Origin: an uncultured Bacteroidia bacterium
GTDB lineage: Bacteria > Bacteroidota > Bacteroidia > Bacteroidales > UBA932
Assembly: GCA_902766985.1 (NCBI GenBank)
Contig: CACXFP010000134.1
Span: 1-7,557, forward strand
Reading direction: 5' to 3'
Length of the DNA: 7,557 nt
The position numbers were made by a program, and so were the translations under genes. The stretch's first letter is position 1. Every line of letters begins with the position of its first letter. Shown here in pieces: positions 7,301-7,557 of the stretch. Under the pieces are notes generated by a model. That model was not told the DNA's origin and ran no database searches. It saw only the letters and a program-made list of their open reading frames with translations.

Positions 7301-7542
7301 TTCTGCGTCTTCATACCGATCATGTAGAAGGAAAGCGTCTGTCCGGACCTGGCGCTGATGGAGAACTTACCGTCGGCGCCGGTGGTGACACCGAGAGTAG
7401 TGCCTTCTACAGCAACGGAAACGCCCGCCACAGGCTCACCTTTTGAATCGGTGACTGTACCGGTAACCTTCCCGCTTTGTGCATAGGCAACCCCGCACAG
7501 GGCCACCAGAAGGCACGTCAGGAAAAGCTTGACTTTTTTCAT
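4387..7542 (-). CDS. SusC/RagA-family TonB-linked outer-membrane transporter
   Basis: A TonB-dependent beta-barrel, 1051 residues from this start, partner of the SusD lid in energised import across the outer membrane. Domains in order: Sec signal peptide (MKKVKLFLTCLLVALCGVAYA); a carboxypeptidase-regulatory-like beta-sandwich at about 25-95 (GKVTGTVTDSKGEPVAGVSV, DGKFSI); a linker with DEAVVTALGITRSEK typical of SusC; a plug at about 110-228 with NVIIRGYSS, the family signature PLYVIDG (about 177-183) and VLKGAAATALYGSRAANG (about 202-219); then the barrel, ending in YGFNLNIKF with a terminal Phe for barrel assembly. Length is normal and there is no frameshift. I chose the ATG at 7542 because it gives a textbook signal peptide. 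An in-frame ATG at 7554 would add MYQL, and the reading frame is open to the window edge, so the start is not fully fixed. The promoter is outside the window. The substrate is unknown. Confidence 0.95.
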   Translation of the reverse strand: MKKVKLFLTCLLVALCGVAYAQSGKVTGTVTDSKGEPVAGVSVAVEGTTLGVTTGADGKFSISARSGQTLSFYMIGMKTQKVTISGQTMDVTMEDDALALDEAVVTALGITRSEKTLGYAATTVKNDDIAPIHATNVTNALAGKVAGLQISATNTDPGAATNVIIRGYSSIAGSNQPLYVIDGIVVGGMGSLTTEDIESLTVLKGAAATALYGSRAANGVIVITTKQGKKGLERNFSIEYSGGLEFRQVSYLPKFQNEFGQGWNGKQTYIENGSWGPRFDGSQQVYGPIWNGMQLIHEYSAKKNNIKDFFDIGIDHKHNIALSGVSEDQTMTYYLSYSHANDNGIIPGNKDTYKRNSLAFRSSYSPVSWLKLSSQVNFSTSNTKSIGQFQGTSMIDGLYEFARDVSVVDLKNLPAEFNSPTAYYTPYGITSPYWAIENRYTNTDSKNIFGKVQLDVTPIEHVTFTYRYGFNYSDYDYKEGEPQINVDLAYMWNDNGYSPAKMNADGYVYGDYYRGYEFNHDFLANYNNNFVDGKLSLNAILGLNINERYGTEMVGQTKGLSIYTGFWNLSNGNTKQTISDSKSKRRLVGLFGDVTLGWEDTVFLELTARNDWSSTLPLNKNNYFYPGATLSAIFTNWLPKNDILSFGKVRVAYGRTGNDAGVYQTYPVFSQASFAGIYGSGIAAFPINGINAFRRGYSITSPSLKPEMTTEFEVGTNLQFFGGRFGIDAAYYNRMTSDQIFAISTESATGYSSMISNAGDVRNRGVELLFDFVPVQTRDFRWDLSVNWAKNWSLVKSLPEDIGEKLQLDGYSTSSPKDVVYMYAEVGKPFGTYWTYVPTYTDDGKVIVDENGYIVMSDEIQSTGYDANYKWTGGLTTSFTYKNVSLSASLDVRKGGKMFSRSKNIMSFTGNGPITTYNDRQPFIIPNSVVKNEDGTYSENTTPIYLNNESFQTYMDDYGGDQGRLFYFVDRDFVKVRNISISYNLPKKWTGPFRGIAVSAFVNNAFLWTAKNNIYIDPESTNQGTDTSGLFGESYVNPSCRIYGFNLNIKF

Positions 7543-7557
7543 AAGCTGATACATTAA

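Noticed and set aside
6589..7446. Plus-strand open frame of 285 codons opposite the SusC N-terminal half
   Set aside because: It is antisense to a well-conserved SusC plug/barrel region. The translation is low-complexity (runs of V, G, D, L) as expected from the mirror of GC-rich coding sequence, with no signal or domain.
1..7557. Search for CRISPR repeats, tRNA/rRNA, insertion sequences and riboswitches
   Set aside because: Coding density is near complete on one strand. The only substantial gap (1461-1585) is occupied by the terminator and promoter, and no direct repeats, cloverleaf or transposase features were seen.

Overview
This is a Bacteroidota segment, most likely order Bacteroidales, and every gene in it lies on the minus strand, so the transcriptional order runs from high to low coordinates. 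The phylum call rests on a SusC/SusD pair, a series of short lipoproteins with lipobox signal peptides, BACON-like Ig domains, a TTTG-N19-TAnnTTTG promoter, and mostly weak or absent Shine-Dalgarno sites. The base composition is moderate to slightly GC-rich, which would fit several gut or rumen Bacteroidales lineages. The genus cannot be fixed from the window.

Unit 1 (7542 down to 1586) is a compact four-gene operon. It encodes a SusC/RagA-type TonB-dependent transporter, a SusD-like lipoprotein of the SusD_2 type, a lipoprotein with an Ig-like DUF5011/DUF5012-type domain, and a small lipoprotein resembling the putative lipid-binding (lipocalin-like) family. Gaps between genes are 14, 12 and 6 bases. 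The unit ends in a strong Rho-independent terminator at 1515-1564. Its promoter and any regulator (ECF sigma/anti-sigma, hybrid two-component system) lie beyond the right edge.

Unit 2 (1460 down to the left edge) starts with a consensus Bacteroidota promoter at 1487-1517 whose -33 TTTG is built from the U-tract of the preceding terminator. It encodes a lipoprotein with two BACON-like domains, then, 5 bases later (or overlapping by ATGA), the N-terminal 144 residues of an exported M6-family metalloprotease that runs off the window.

Together the genes look like a cell-surface nutrient-acquisition locus. SusC and SusD form the lidded outer-membrane importer, the two small lipoproteins are probably surface accessories, and the adjacent unit adds a secreted or surface protease with an adhesin-like partner. 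No glycoside hydrolase is visible. The protease suggests, by inference only, that the imported material may be peptide or glycoprotein-derived, as with RagAB, rather than a simple glycan.

The only intergenic region of note is 1461-1585 and it is fully explained by the terminator and promoter. I saw no tRNA, rRNA, CRISPR array, insertion sequence or attachment site. This is mostly a recognisable locus type. The unusual parts are the fused terminator/promoter, the strong Shine-Dalgarno of susD, and the protease association.
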